Positions 1 to 7,789 of a stretch of 64,000 nt of DNA are shown piece by piece; position 1 is the stretch's first letter, and every line of letters starts with the position of its first letter. The translations under genes were made by a program, and so were the position numbers. Source of the DNA: Helicobacter typhlonius (GTDB lineage Bacteria; Campylobacterota; Campylobacteria; Campylobacterales; Helicobacteraceae); NCBI RefSeq assembly GCF_001460635.1, contig NZ_LN907858.1, forward strand, positions 1,550,001 to 1,614,000, given 5' to 3'. Under the pieces are notes generated by a model that saw nothing but the letters and a program-made list of their open reading frames with translations, had not been told where the DNA came from and did no database searches.

Positions 1-1
1 A

Positions 2-664
2 AGATTTGTAATGAGTGATTTTTCTAAACAGGGACTCTTTAGTGAGATAAAGCCAATTAGCCATACTTTAAGCCAAAAAGATAGTGAGCTGCTAAGCTTA
101 TATGAAAAAGGTGAGTATGAGAGATTTATAAGCAGTGCTGTCGCCTATGGCAAAAATGTAATTATCTGTGGCGAAACAGGTAGCGGTAAAACCACCTTTA
201 TGAAAAGTCTCATAGATTTTATTCCGCTAGATTCAAGGCTCATAACCATTGAAGATGTGGAGGAAATTGTATTTTTTACACATAAAAACTTTGTGCAACT
301 TTTTTATCCAAGTGAAGCAAAGAGTGATGATTTCTTAAATTCAGCAACACTTCTTAAAAGCTGTTTGCGTATGAAGCCTGACCGCATTTTATTAGCAGAG
401 CTTCGTGGAGCTGAAACCTATGATTTTATCAATGTTTTAAGCTCTGGACACGGAGGAAGTCTTACAAGCTGCCACGCTGGGAATAGCGCAGATTGCTTTA
501 AACGCCTTGCAATGATGATATTGCAAAATCCTCAAGGACAAAAAATACCTTACGAACAGATTATGGCAATGCTACAAGACCTCATAGATGTAATTGTCCA
601 TATTTATGCACACAATGGAAAGCGTAGGATTAGTGAAATTTATTTCAAAGAGGCTATGCGATGA
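2..664 (+). CDS. virB11: VirB11-type secretion ATPase, 5' partial
   Basis: Hexameric ATPase that powers assembly and transfer by a type IV secretion system at the inner face of the cytoplasmic membrane. The visible part carries Walker A GETGSGKTT, an Asp box IEDVEEI, a Walker B region MKPDRILLAELRG and the His box SCHAG, in the order expected for the C-terminal RecA-like domain. The frame is open to the left edge and only about 220 residues remain of the usual ~330, so the N-terminal domain lies outside the window; the ATG at 11 is probably internal. It overlaps the next gene by an ATGA junction, suggesting translational coupling. Family assignment is secure; whether the element is tfs3-like or tfs4-like cannot be told from this fragment. 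Confidence 0.93.
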   Translation, partial: RFVMSDFSKQGLFSEIKPISHTLSQKDSELLSLYEKGEYERFISSAVAYGKNVIICGETGSGKTTFMKSLIDFIPLDSRLITIEDVEEIVFFTHKNFVQLFYPSEAKSDDFLNSATLLKSCLRMKPDRILLAELRGAETYDFINVLSSGHGGSLTSCHAGNSADCFKRLAMMILQNPQGQKIPYEQIMAMLQDLIDVIVHIYAHNGKRRISEIYFKEAMR

Positions 665-1365
665 GTGATAAAGAAAAACAAGATTTACAAAACAAAATAC
701 TAGAGCTTGAAAATTATGTCAAAGAAACAAAGCAAAATATAGCAAAGGCTGAAGAAAATATTAAACAATGTGAAAAAGCTATACAAACATTAAAAGAAAT
801 TGCTTGGGAGAGAGAATCCAAAAAAGAAAGTAGCAAGATGTATAAAGTGCTAGAGAATGAAAAGTCTAGCACAATTGTTAAAGGTAATGTAGGTGATGTA
901 GTGGTTGATAGGGAGTTTATGGAAAAAGAAATACACAAACATCTTGATAATCCAGCCCTAAGAGGAATGGTAACCACAGAAGAAATGCTTTCTTTTCCTA
1001 AGGTAGCTAGGAATGTGGGAGCGGAGTTTAATGCGGAATATCAGGGCTACAATTGGAGGGTTAAAGCCAATGATGAGAGTATTATAAATTATGGAGAAAG
1101 AGATTATGGAAAAGGACATAGATTATTAACAGCTCATTCAAGGACAGAGAGGGGTGAGCGAGGTCAGCCCCACCGACAGATTAACGACCTCAATTTTCAC
1201 AACTCTGCCAATGAAAGTATAGCACAAAATAAAACCAATCTCACAAAAGTTTCAGAATCTGCACTTAAAAGAATGCAGCAAAAAATAGATGCAGTTGCAC
1301 AAAAAGGCTTTAGCAGCAACACAAAAGCTAAGCAACAATCTATCGACAAAGGAAAAGATAGATGA
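661..1365 (+). CDS. Tail-bearing protein A, possible T4SS cargo nuclease
   Basis: 234 residues, function not firmly recognised. Residues 1-70 are a charged coiled coil. Residues about 100-170 form a compact domain (FPKVARNV, YNWRVKANDES, HRLLTAHSRTERGER) that recalls the phage/colicin E5/EndoU-like RNase domains often annotated DUF3519 or PBECR; that resemblance is from memory and unproven. A low-complexity linker follows, then the motif SALKRMQQKIDAVAQKGF at residues 200-217 and a 17-residue charged tail. The same motif ends three other proteins nearby. The gene overlaps virB11 by 4 nt and lies just upstream of virD4, the coupling protein that selects cargo. It could be a secreted effector or an accessory transfer protein. 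Confidence 0.7.
   Translation: MSDKEKQDLQNKILELENYVKETKQNIAKAEENIKQCEKAIQTLKEIAWERESKKESSKMYKVLENEKSSTIVKGNVGDVVVDREFMEKEIHKHLDNPALRGMVTTEEMLSFPKVARNVGAEFNAEYQGYNWRVKANDESIINYGERDYGKGHRLLTAHSRTERGERGQPHRQINDLNFHNSANESIAQNKTNLTKVSESALKRMQQKIDAVAQKGFSSNTKAKQQSIDKGKDR
1231..1312 (+). repeat. 82-bp direct repeat, copy 1
   Basis: This stretch is identical base for base to 7095-7176. Both copies lie in the same reading phase and encode the shared C-terminal motif of proteins A and D. Identity extends over synonymous positions, so the copies were recently duplicated or homogenised by recombination. Confidence 0.95.
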
Positions 1366-1399
1366 AATGTGCAAACTTAATCATACAAAAGGAGACAAA

Positions 1400-1561
1400 A
1401 TGAGTGAAGAACAAGCAAGAGATTTGAAAGAGCAAATCTTAGATATGGAAGATAAATTAGATGAGTTTGTAGAGCAAATGCAAGCAAGAATTACCATTTT
1501 AAAGAACTCTTTGCGTAAAATGGAGCAAGAGAAGCCAAAGGCAAAAGATTATGAAAGATAA
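1400..1561 (+). CDS. Small coiled-coil protein upstream of virD4
   Basis: A 53-residue acidic/basic coiled-coil protein (MSEEQARDLKEQ...). The start is set by GGAG at 1391-1394, six bases before the ATG at 1400. A longer open frame begins at 1289, but it overlaps gene A and lacks a ribosome site. The 3' end overlaps the virD4 start by 11 nt. Its start resembles those of proteins A and D (MSDKEK, MSEKER), and it ends in a basic KDYER. It does not contain the 18-residue tail motif. It could be a chaperone or accessory of the coupling protein; no family is recognised. Confidence 0.6.
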   Translation: MSEEQARDLKEQILDMEDKLDEFVEQMQARITILKNSLRKMEQEKPKAKDYER

Positions 1562-3353
1562 TAATCTAGCAAAAGCTGCCTTTTTAAGCATTCCACTTTT
1601 GGCTATAAGTTGGATTTTTAGTGGCTTTATAGTGCTTATCATCAATAAAGTTCCTATAGCAAAACTGATTCAAGTATGGCATTTAAATTTTATTTATGAA
1701 GCCATAGATAAAGGCTATCCAAATGCGTGGCTATCACTTATAATAGCAATTGTTTTAAGTGTGCTTATGTTAGTGTCGGCAATTGTCTTTATGCAACAAA
1801 AAGAGAGTTTGCACGGTGAAGCAAGATTTGCTAATATCAATGAGATTCGTAAAGCTGGGCTTTTTGGCGATAAAAACAATAATGTTAAGCGCGGCATTAT
1901 TATTGGTAAGTATGGTGATAAGTTTTTGAAATTTGGCGGAGCGCAGTTTGTCGCGCTTGGTGCGCCTACACGAAGCGGAAAAGGTGTAGGGATTGTCATT
2001 CCTAATCTTTTAGAGTGGGCAGAATCTGCTGTGGTGCAGGATATTAAGCAAGAGTGCTTTGATTATACGAGTCGTTATCGTGCAGAAAAGCTGGATAATG
2101 AAGTATTTTTGTTTAATCCATTTTCATCTCGCACTCATCGCTACAATCCTTTTACTTATATTGATATGCTAGATACAGAGCATTGTGATTCGCAGCTTAT
2201 GGATTTAGCAAATATTATCTATCCAAGTGATGGTAAAGATGCCTTTTGGAGTCAGCAAGCACAGAATCTCTTTATAGGACTTTGTTATCTCTATAAAGAT
2301 TTAGCATTAAGTGAAGATGGTAGAGCATTTTTAACATTGTATGGACTAAAGGCAGAGTTTAATTTCTATGGACTTTTGCAACTAAGCAAAGGTTTTGAAT
2401 TTAAAGTGGGTGATAATGAAGTCAAGGGTTTTGAGGAGACTTATAGATTCTTAAAAGAGCTAGATATTATTAGTGAAGCGACAAATCGCCGCCTTAGCAC
2501 ATATTTTAATGTGGATAGTGATAATACAAAATCAAGCATAATGGCAAGTTTTAATGCGCCAATTAGCTCATTTGAAAGTGATACATTAAGACTATCAACA
2601 GCTACAAGTGATTTTGACTTAAGAGAATTGCGTAAGAAAAAAATGACTATTTATATAGGCATTACACCTGACCAATTAGCAAATGCACAATTTATACTTA
2701 ATATTTTTTGGTCCCAGCTCATTCTCTTAAACACCAAAGAATTGCCACAGCAAAACAAAAATTTGAAATATGCAACACTTTTGCTTATGGACGAATTTAC
2801 TGCACCGGGCAGAATCCCTGTGTTACAAAAAGGTGTTAGCTTTATTGCTGGATACAACTTACGACTACTTACCATTTATCAATCACTATCCCAACTAGAA
2901 ACACCTGTTCCAGATGGTTATGGCAAGGAGGGAGCAAAAACACTCTTAACAAATCACGCGTGTCAAATTTTCTATGCACCAAGAGAGCAAGAAGACGCGG
3001 AAGCTATTAGTAAGATTCTAGGCAATAAAACAGTTAAACAAACAAGTAGAAGCCATAATCACGGCGGAAGTGGTGGCGGTAGTCGCAGTATTAGCGAAAC
3101 TCATCGCGCATTAATGTTGCCACAAGAATTGAGAGAAATGCCATTTGAAAAAGAACTCATTACCATTGATAGTGGCAAACCAATACTTGCAAATAAGGCA
3201 TTTTATTACAGCGATTACTACTTTATGGATAAGTTTAAAGCAGTCAGCGAATCGCTAAAAGATATTAAAGGCATACCTAGCAGAGATGAGCTAGAGAATG
3301 CAATCCTACAAGGAGAGTGCAACATTAAAATACCAATTCAAAAGGAGCAATAA
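1551..3353 (+). CDS. virD4: VirD4/TraG-type coupling protein
   Basis: 600-residue type IV coupling ATPase that brings relaxase-DNA complexes and protein substrates to the secretion channel. Two N-terminal membrane segments (about residues 8-30 and 58-82) are followed by the nucleotide-binding domain with Walker A GAPTRSGKGVG and Walker B LLMDEFTAPG, and a TraG-like region through ETHRALMLPQELREMP. Length is typical. It sits inside a tight run of small genes, several with the shared C-terminal tail, and the next gene begins immediately after its stop. A Gly/Ser-rich patch (HGGSGGGSRS) interrupts the C-terminal part. It is the natural receptor for any C-terminal secretion signal encoded nearby. 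Confidence 0.96.
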   Translation: MKDNNLAKAAFLSIPLLAISWIFSGFIVLIINKVPIAKLIQVWHLNFIYEAIDKGYPNAWLSLIIAIVLSVLMLVSAIVFMQQKESLHGEARFANINEIRKAGLFGDKNNNVKRGIIIGKYGDKFLKFGGAQFVALGAPTRSGKGVGIVIPNLLEWAESAVVQDIKQECFDYTSRYRAEKLDNEVFLFNPFSSRTHRYNPFTYIDMLDTEHCDSQLMDLANIIYPSDGKDAFWSQQAQNLFIGLCYLYKDLALSEDGRAFLTLYGLKAEFNFYGLLQLSKGFEFKVGDNEVKGFEETYRFLKELDIISEATNRRLSTYFNVDSDNTKSSIMASFNAPISSFESDTLRLSTATSDFDLRELRKKKMTIYIGITPDQLANAQFILNIFWSQLILLNTKELPQQNKNLKYATLLLMDEFTAPGRIPVLQKGVSFIAGYNLRLLTIYQSLSQLETPVPDGYGKEGAKTLLTNHACQIFYAPREQEDAEAISKILGNKTVKQTSRSHNHGGSGGGSRSISETHRALMLPQELREMPFEKELITIDSGKPILANKAFYYSDYYFMDKFKAVSESLKDIKGIPSRDELENAILQGECNIKIPIQKEQ

Positions 3354-3641
3354 ATGGAAAATAATGCAAAAGTTGATGAATTTTTAACATTTTTTAGATC
3401 ATTGGATTCTAAAGAACGAGATTCATTGTTTGAGAAGATCAAAGAGGAACACACAGAAATCAAAGAATTAGAAGCAACAGGTTTTATACCTGCGGAGCAA
3501 AAATATGGGGCAGAGCTAGAGCAATCATCCATAAATTCTACCCTTGCCAAGATGAAGCAAAAGATAGAAGCATTTGCACAAAAAGGGTTTCATCAAGATG
3601 ATTCAACACACCAAAGCAAAGATAAAGGAGTAGAGCGATGA
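3354..3641 (+). CDS. Tail-bearing protein B, short
   Basis: 95 residues. The body (residues 1-60) is helical and acidic with no recognisable fold. Residues 62-79 are STLAKMKQKIEAFAQKGF, the motif shared with proteins A, C and D, followed by a 16-residue charged end. Unlike the other three it has no room for an enzymatic domain, so it may be a truncated cargo, an adaptor or a decoy. It starts one base after virD4 with an SD (AAAGGAG) inside the end of virD4. Its last codons (KDKGVER) encode the SD sequence AAAGGAG and run straight into an ATGA. Confidence 0.7.
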   Translation: MENNAKVDEFLTFFRSLDSKERDSLFEKIKEEHTEIKELEATGFIPAEQKYGAELEQSSINSTLAKMKQKIEAFAQKGFHQDDSTHQSKDKGVER

Positions 3642-3664
3642 GACATATTGGTCAAGGAGCAAAA

Positions 3665-4192
3665 ATGAAAAAGAGTTTGATTTGCGGTGCTGCAATAGTG
3701 GCAATGGTAGCAATTAGTGGCTGTAGCAAAAAGCCTGTAAGGATAGAGTGGGGAGCGACATCTCAAAGCATTAACAATGCGCTTTTAGAAGAACGATACA
3801 GCTTTGTCCCAAAGGATAAAAAGCTGAAAGAAAGCAATTGGGCGTATGAAGTGGAAGCACAAGCAAAGGGTGATTATTTGTTTGAAAATAATCAAATGGT
3901 AAAAGTCTTTTTACTTGCACACAATGCTGATAAAATCATTATTTTGGGTGAAAAGAATCTAGCCCTGCAATATCGCAATTATTTTAAAGCAAATGGTGTA
4001 ACTGCATATGTAGATGTGCAACCTATTGATTTGGCTAGAGGTTTAAGAGACAGAGTCAAAATAATGTTTTTTAGCTCTAAGGCTATGCTTGATGATGATA
4101 AAGAAGTAAATCCATTAATCATTAATCCCATAGAAGAGCCAAACTATCCCATAAATTCACAAAGCAGCAGAGAATCCATAAATGAATACTGA
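3665..4192 (+). CDS. Predicted lipoprotein
   Basis: 175 residues from the ATG at 3665, chosen because AAGGAG lies at 3654-3659 and because it places a signal peptide (MKKSLICGAAIVAMVAISGC) at the N-terminus; the longer frame from 3638 would bury it. The lipobox ISGC predicts a lipidated Cys20. The mature part has a possible alpha/beta fold (HNADKIIILGEKN). The family is not recognised. In this position it could be a VirB7-like channel component, a surface exclusion lipoprotein, or an immunity lipoprotein for the tail-bearing proteins, as lipoproteins serve in the Xanthomonas bactericidal T4SS. The last is analogy only. It overlaps the next gene by 11 nt. Confidence 0.75.
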   Translation: MKKSLICGAAIVAMVAISGCSKKPVRIEWGATSQSINNALLEERYSFVPKDKKLKESNWAYEVEAQAKGDYLFENNQMVKVFLLAHNADKIIILGEKNLALQYRNYFKANGVTAYVDVQPIDLARGLRDRVKIMFFSSKAMLDDDKEVNPLIINPIEEPNYPINSQSSRESINEY

Positions 4193-5150
4193 AGCAAGTG
4201 AAGTCGGCGAATCTAGCGATTTTATAGAATCTGCTGCCACAAATCCACATAGAGAGGCACTCAATGATTTGATTGGAGGCAGAGCTTACCACTTTATAGA
4301 TGGTATCGCTAATGCTAAAGCACTGCTAAGTGGCTTAAATAGCAAAATAGATTCGCTAAAAAGTAAAAGTGAATTTATGGAATCTAACGAGGTATTAGGC
4401 ATTATAAGCGACTTTGCAATACAAAGCGATATGCTCAACAATGAGTTTGAAAGAATAGATAATTTCTTTGATAACTCTCTTAGCCAAAAAGAATTAAATT
4501 TTATCAATAAGTTAAAACTTATCAACGATTCTCTTGAATATTTTGTAGAAAAACTTAATTCTATAAAGCTAGATGAGACATTAAAAGACATTAGTGATAG
4601 TGTGGGACAAAGTGTTGATGTAAGAGCTGATTTAAAGCAGTTTTTTATAGACCTAAAGTCATTGATAAAAAGCGTAGATGAAAATGCCAAAAAACAAATA
4701 TCTGCAAATTTAAGCGCAATTAACGCGGTTGAAGAGGGATTCTATCAAAAGCATAGTGAAAATATGAATAAGTTTTTAGAATCTCAAGTCAAAAGCTTAC
4801 AATCACAAGCAAATGTTCAAGATGAGGAATTCAAAAAGCAAATAAATATGCAAAAAGAGCAGTTAGATTCTCTCCTAAATCATATAGGTAATGTAAAGAA
4901 GTTTGTTTTGGCATTTATATGCGTAGCGGTATTTATAGGGATATTGTGTGGAGCTTTCACTCTCTTAGCATTTGGCAAATATAAGGAATACAAAGAGATT
5001 GAATCTAAATTTAACACCTTAAGCGAGAAACTTAATAGCGTAAAAATCCTTAAAAATAGCAATAACAACATTATGCTTTTAGTCCCTAAAAGTGCAACGA
5101 TAAATAGCAATGGTAAGGAGCATATAATCAATTTAGGAGGTGGAAAATGA
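4182..5150 (+). CDS. Coiled-coil membrane protein of the transfer region
   Basis: 322 residues. Long helical, coiled-coil-prone regions cover residues 45-235, then one strong membrane segment (FVLAFICVAVFIGILCGAFT, about 239-262), a short coil and a small C-terminal region. The arrangement suggests a cytoplasmic coiled coil anchored near its C-terminus. The start overlaps the lipoprotein gene, so the two are probably translated together. No family is recognised. Confidence 0.75.
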   Translation: MNTEASEVGESSDFIESAATNPHREALNDLIGGRAYHFIDGIANAKALLSGLNSKIDSLKSKSEFMESNEVLGIISDFAIQSDMLNNEFERIDNFFDNSLSQKELNFINKLKLINDSLEYFVEKLNSIKLDETLKDISDSVGQSVDVRADLKQFFIDLKSLIKSVDENAKKQISANLSAINAVEEGFYQKHSENMNKFLESQVKSLQSQANVQDEEFKKQINMQKEQLDSLLNHIGNVKKFVLAFICVAVFIGILCGAFTLLAFGKYKEYKEIESKFNTLSEKLNSVKILKNSNNNIMLLVPKSATINSNGKEHIINLGGGK

Positions 5151-5231
5151 AAACATAGCACCCAATAAAGCAAAATAGAAATGGAACAAGTGGCGGCATA
5201 CAAAAAAAATCCATATTATAAGGAGTAAAAA

Positions 5232-5843
5232 ATGGCAATAGCAAGATTAGATTCAAATCAAAAAGTGGTGCTTAATAGTGATTCACAAATGGATTATGTA
5301 AATAAGGCTGATGAAAAGAAAATAATGTCGGCTAAAACCGCGGCGATAAATATTTTAAGTGAAGCAGTTGAAGCTAAAAATATAGGAGTTGAAAAGCTTA
5401 GTGTCAGCTTTAAACAAAGTATGGATGGAGAAGAGCCGAAATGGCAAAGTTATTTTGTCAATATTCAAAAAAATGGCAATGTAAGTCTCAAGCCATTCAA
5501 TAGCGAAGTCAAAGATGGTAGCGACCTAATCTACTTTAATAAGGTAGAAAAAGATGGCAAAAGCTTTTATATGTTAAATGAGCAAAGTGAAATGGGTAAA
5601 AATTTTGCAAACTCATTAACTACAAATACTTGGCAAGATAAAAATGGCTTTGAGCATACAAATCTTGCCGTAAGAATAAATGTCAATGATGAGAATCTTA
5701 AACAAGCTCTCATAGAAAAAGGTGAAGGCGCATATGCTGTGATAAGCAGAGATGGTGTTAATGTAACAACAAAACAAGAACAAGATGCTGCTAAAGCTGC
5801 TACGCAGGACAAATCACAGCCAACCAAAGATAATGAGAGATAA
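5232..5843 (+). CDS. Conserved-looking protein of the transfer region, unknown function
   Basis: 203 residues, start supported by AAGGAG at 5220-5225. It has mixed alpha/beta content with no signal peptide or membrane segment. A central region (SYFVNIQKNGNVSLKPF to NLAVRINVNDENLKQAL) looks like a small beta-rich fold. The C-terminus is charged and low complexity (AAKAATQDKSQPTKDNER) and ends in the same ER dipeptide as its neighbours, but it lacks the 18-residue tail motif. It lies between the membrane coiled-coil gene and tail-bearing protein C. Function unknown. Confidence 0.65.
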   Translation: MAIARLDSNQKVVLNSDSQMDYVNKADEKKIMSAKTAAINILSEAVEAKNIGVEKLSVSFKQSMDGEEPKWQSYFVNIQKNGNVSLKPFNSEVKDGSDLIYFNKVEKDGKSFYMLNEQSEMGKNFANSLTTNTWQDKNGFEHTNLAVRINVNDENLKQALIEKGEGAYAVISRDGVNVTTKQEQDAAKAATQDKSQPTKDNER

Positions 5844-5932
5844 CTCTATGCATAAGGAAGCATTTGCTTCCTTACACCAAACATAAAAATACTTGCGAAA
5901 GAAAACAAAAAAGACTATACAATGGACAGGTA

Positions 5933-6547
5933 ATGGATAAAGAACATCGTGGAATTTACAATGTAACCTTTAATGACAAAAAAGCTACGCCTATTCTCAA
6001 AGATATTGAAGCTATTGAAGATGCTGTGATTGAATATATTGCGATGTATGTGAAAGGATTTCATCTTGAAAGAAGAGATAAGGGCAGAGGTGCGGAACAT
6101 ATCAAGTTACATTTGAAAGAGAATAGCAAGGGCGAAATAAAACTACAAGAACTTTTAGACATAGGACATTCCCTAAGAGAATATTTAAAAAACTTTAGTG
6201 AGCCTTTCATTGATGAAAAAGGAGCAAAGATTTATGAATGGGAGAATAAAGAGGGTATAAGATTTAGGACTATTGTAGATAGGATAGATGGGCAGGGGCA
6301 CACATCTACCACCTTCCACCCATCTAATGAACAAATTATATCTTTTTATTCTGATAGAAACTTTAACAAACAAATGGAATTTAAGAATCCTAAAGTAACA
6401 CAATACTATCAAAACAACAAAGACATAAATAGCTCTACACTCAATGTATCAGATTCTACCCTTGCCAAGATGCAACAAAAGATAGAAGCATTTGCACAAA
6501 AAGGATTTAGGAAAGAAGGTAAAAAAGAAAATGATATGGAGCGTTAA
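5933..6547 (+). CDS. Tail-bearing protein C, candidate barnase/ColE5-like RNase
   Basis: 204 residues from the ATG at 5933, preceded by GGACAGG; the frame is open from 5864, but that extension has no ribosome site. Residues ~45-145 contain KGRGAEHIKLHL, a following LLDIGHSLREYL helix, GAKIYEWENKEGIRFR and ISFYSDRN. From memory this order matches the phage-Barnase-EndoU-ColicinE5/D-RelE-like nuclease families (including DUF3519), where the HI..H element carries catalytic residues. The motif STLAKMQQKIEAFAQKGF follows at 175-192, then a 12-residue basic/acidic tail. It is probably a small RNase toxin delivered through, or carried by, the T4SS. The nuclease call is moderate; the tail is certain. 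Confidence 0.72.
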   Translation: MDKEHRGIYNVTFNDKKATPILKDIEAIEDAVIEYIAMYVKGFHLERRDKGRGAEHIKLHLKENSKGEIKLQELLDIGHSLREYLKNFSEPFIDEKGAKIYEWENKEGIRFRTIVDRIDGQGHTSTTFHPSNEQIISFYSDRNFNKQMEFKNPKVTQYYQNNKDINSSTLNVSDSTLAKMQQKIEAFAQKGFRKEGKKENDMER

Positions 6548-6608
6548 TGAGGGAAAAGATTCTCATTTCACCACTCATAAGAAAAATTAAAAATAAAGGA
6601 GCAAGGCG

Positions 6609-7214
6609 ATGAGTGAAAAAGAAAGAGAATTAGCGATTTTTCATCTTTGTAAATCTCTCGTAGATTTATTGGGAGAAGAACAAGCCATTGCTGATTTAAC
6701 ACTTCTTTATAAACGACACCCTGAAATGTTTAAAAACAAAGATGAAGTAAAAGAAGTGATAGAAAAAGTAGTAAGTGAGCCTGAAATCATCATTAAAAAT
6801 CCCTCTCCAATGAGTGAAAAGGACTACATAGCAGGAAAAAAGCTTAATGATAAAAAAATGGGTGAAGTTGGCGTAAGACAAGATGAAAATATTGTTAAGA
6901 TTTTTCACGCTAATGAAAAGAATGTTAAAAAGCTAAAACAACTTGATAAAAAAGAGGTGGTGTATAAACAGCCGATGGTAGGGACGCCCACTTCCTACAC
7001 TCAAGCCCAAAGTCTTGACGAGCGACTGGTTGATAACAACATTTCATCGACTGCTACCGACATTATACCACAAAGTGCAACTTCTTTAGAAAACAAAACC
7101 AATCTCACAAAAGTTTCAGAATCTGCACTTAAAAGAATGCAGCAAAAAATAGATGCAGTTGCACAAAAAGGCTTTAAAAAAGATAATAATAAAGATAAAG
7201 GAGTGGAACGATGA
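6609..7214 (+). CDS. Tail-bearing protein D, possible T4SS cargo
   Basis: 201 residues with SD AAAGGAG upstream of the ATG. The N-terminal 60 residues are helical. The middle (KKMGEVGVRQDENIVKIFHANEKNVKKL) resembles a compact beta-alpha module seen next to phage-type nuclease toxins, but I cannot name it confidently. A Thr/Ser-rich linker follows, then SALKRMQQKIDAVAQKGF at 172-189 and a charged end. The last 82 bp of the linker and motif are identical to gene A. The final codons (KDKGVER) contain the SD for the thermonuclease gene, which starts in the ATGA overlap. Confidence 0.7.
   Translation: MSEKERELAIFHLCKSLVDLLGEEQAIADLTLLYKRHPEMFKNKDEVKEVIEKVVSEPEIIIKNPSPMSEKDYIAGKKLNDKKMGEVGVRQDENIVKIFHANEKNVKKLKQLDKKEVVYKQPMVGTPTSYTQAQSLDERLVDNNISSTATDIIPQSATSLENKTNLTKVSESALKRMQQKIDAVAQKGFKKDNNKDKGVER
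7095..7176 (+). repeat. 82-bp direct repeat, copy 2
   Basis: Identical to 1231-1312, same orientation, 5,864 bp apart. Recombination between the copies would delete virD4 and every gene between, fusing the body of protein A to the end of protein D. Confidence 0.95.
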
Positions 7215-7729
7215 AATTTATAAAGAGCAAAATTAAGAAAAAACACATTTTAACATTTTGCTTGATTATTCTTGGCGTAATTATTAGCCAATTTAGCAAT
7301 TTTAATCTTGCCTATCTTATGCCAAGTAAAGAAGTGCAAGGAAGTATTATTAAGGTTTATGATGGCGATACTCTAACAATACTTCATAATGGAGAGAAGT
7401 TTAAAGTAAGGCTTTATGGCATTGATGCACCAGAATCTAACCAAAGCTATGGCAAAGAGGCTACATCTCATCTTTTAACTCTTTGCCCCATAGGAAGTAA
7501 TGCCACACTGAAAATCAAAGATAAAGATAAATACAACAGAATTGTAGCCATAGTCTTTTGCAATGATATTGATGTCAATGCAAACTTAGTAGAAAATGGT
7601 TTTGCTTGGGCTTATAAAGAATATTCTAATGCTTACACTCATTTAGAAATAAAAGCAAGATTAGCTCATAAAGGCTTATGGAAAGATTCTAATCCTATAA
7701 AACCGAGTGTGTTTAGGAAGCAGCAGTAG
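7211..7729 (+). CDS. Thermonuclease (SNase family), membrane-anchored or exported
   Basis: 172 residues. An N-terminal hydrophobic segment (about residues 14-36) is followed by an SNase domain: VYDGDTLTI, VRLYGIDAPES, YGKEATSHLL, KDKYNRIVA and LVENGFAWAY. These contain the conserved calcium-binding Asp residues and catalytic Arg/Glu positions of staphylococcal nuclease relatives. It degrades DNA or RNA outside the cytoplasm. It is translationally coupled to protein D (ATGA at 7211). Related nucleases occur in conjugative islands, where they may trim extracellular DNA or act on recipient cells; that role is inference. Confidence 0.9.
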   Translation: MKFIKSKIKKKHILTFCLIILGVIISQFSNFNLAYLMPSKEVQGSIIKVYDGDTLTILHNGEKFKVRLYGIDAPESNQSYGKEATSHLLTLCPIGSNATLKIKDKDKYNRIVAIVFCNDIDVNANLVENGFAWAYKEYSNAYTHLEIKARLAHKGLWKDSNPIKPSVFRKQQ

Positions 7730-7789
7730 AAGATTTACACTGCACATTCGGAGCAATAAAAACTAAAACAACACATAAAAGGAGATAAA

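Noticed and set aside
5864-5932. Longer start for tail-bearing protein C
   Set aside because: The extension is basic and unstructured and has no SD, while GGACAGG precedes the ATG at 5933.
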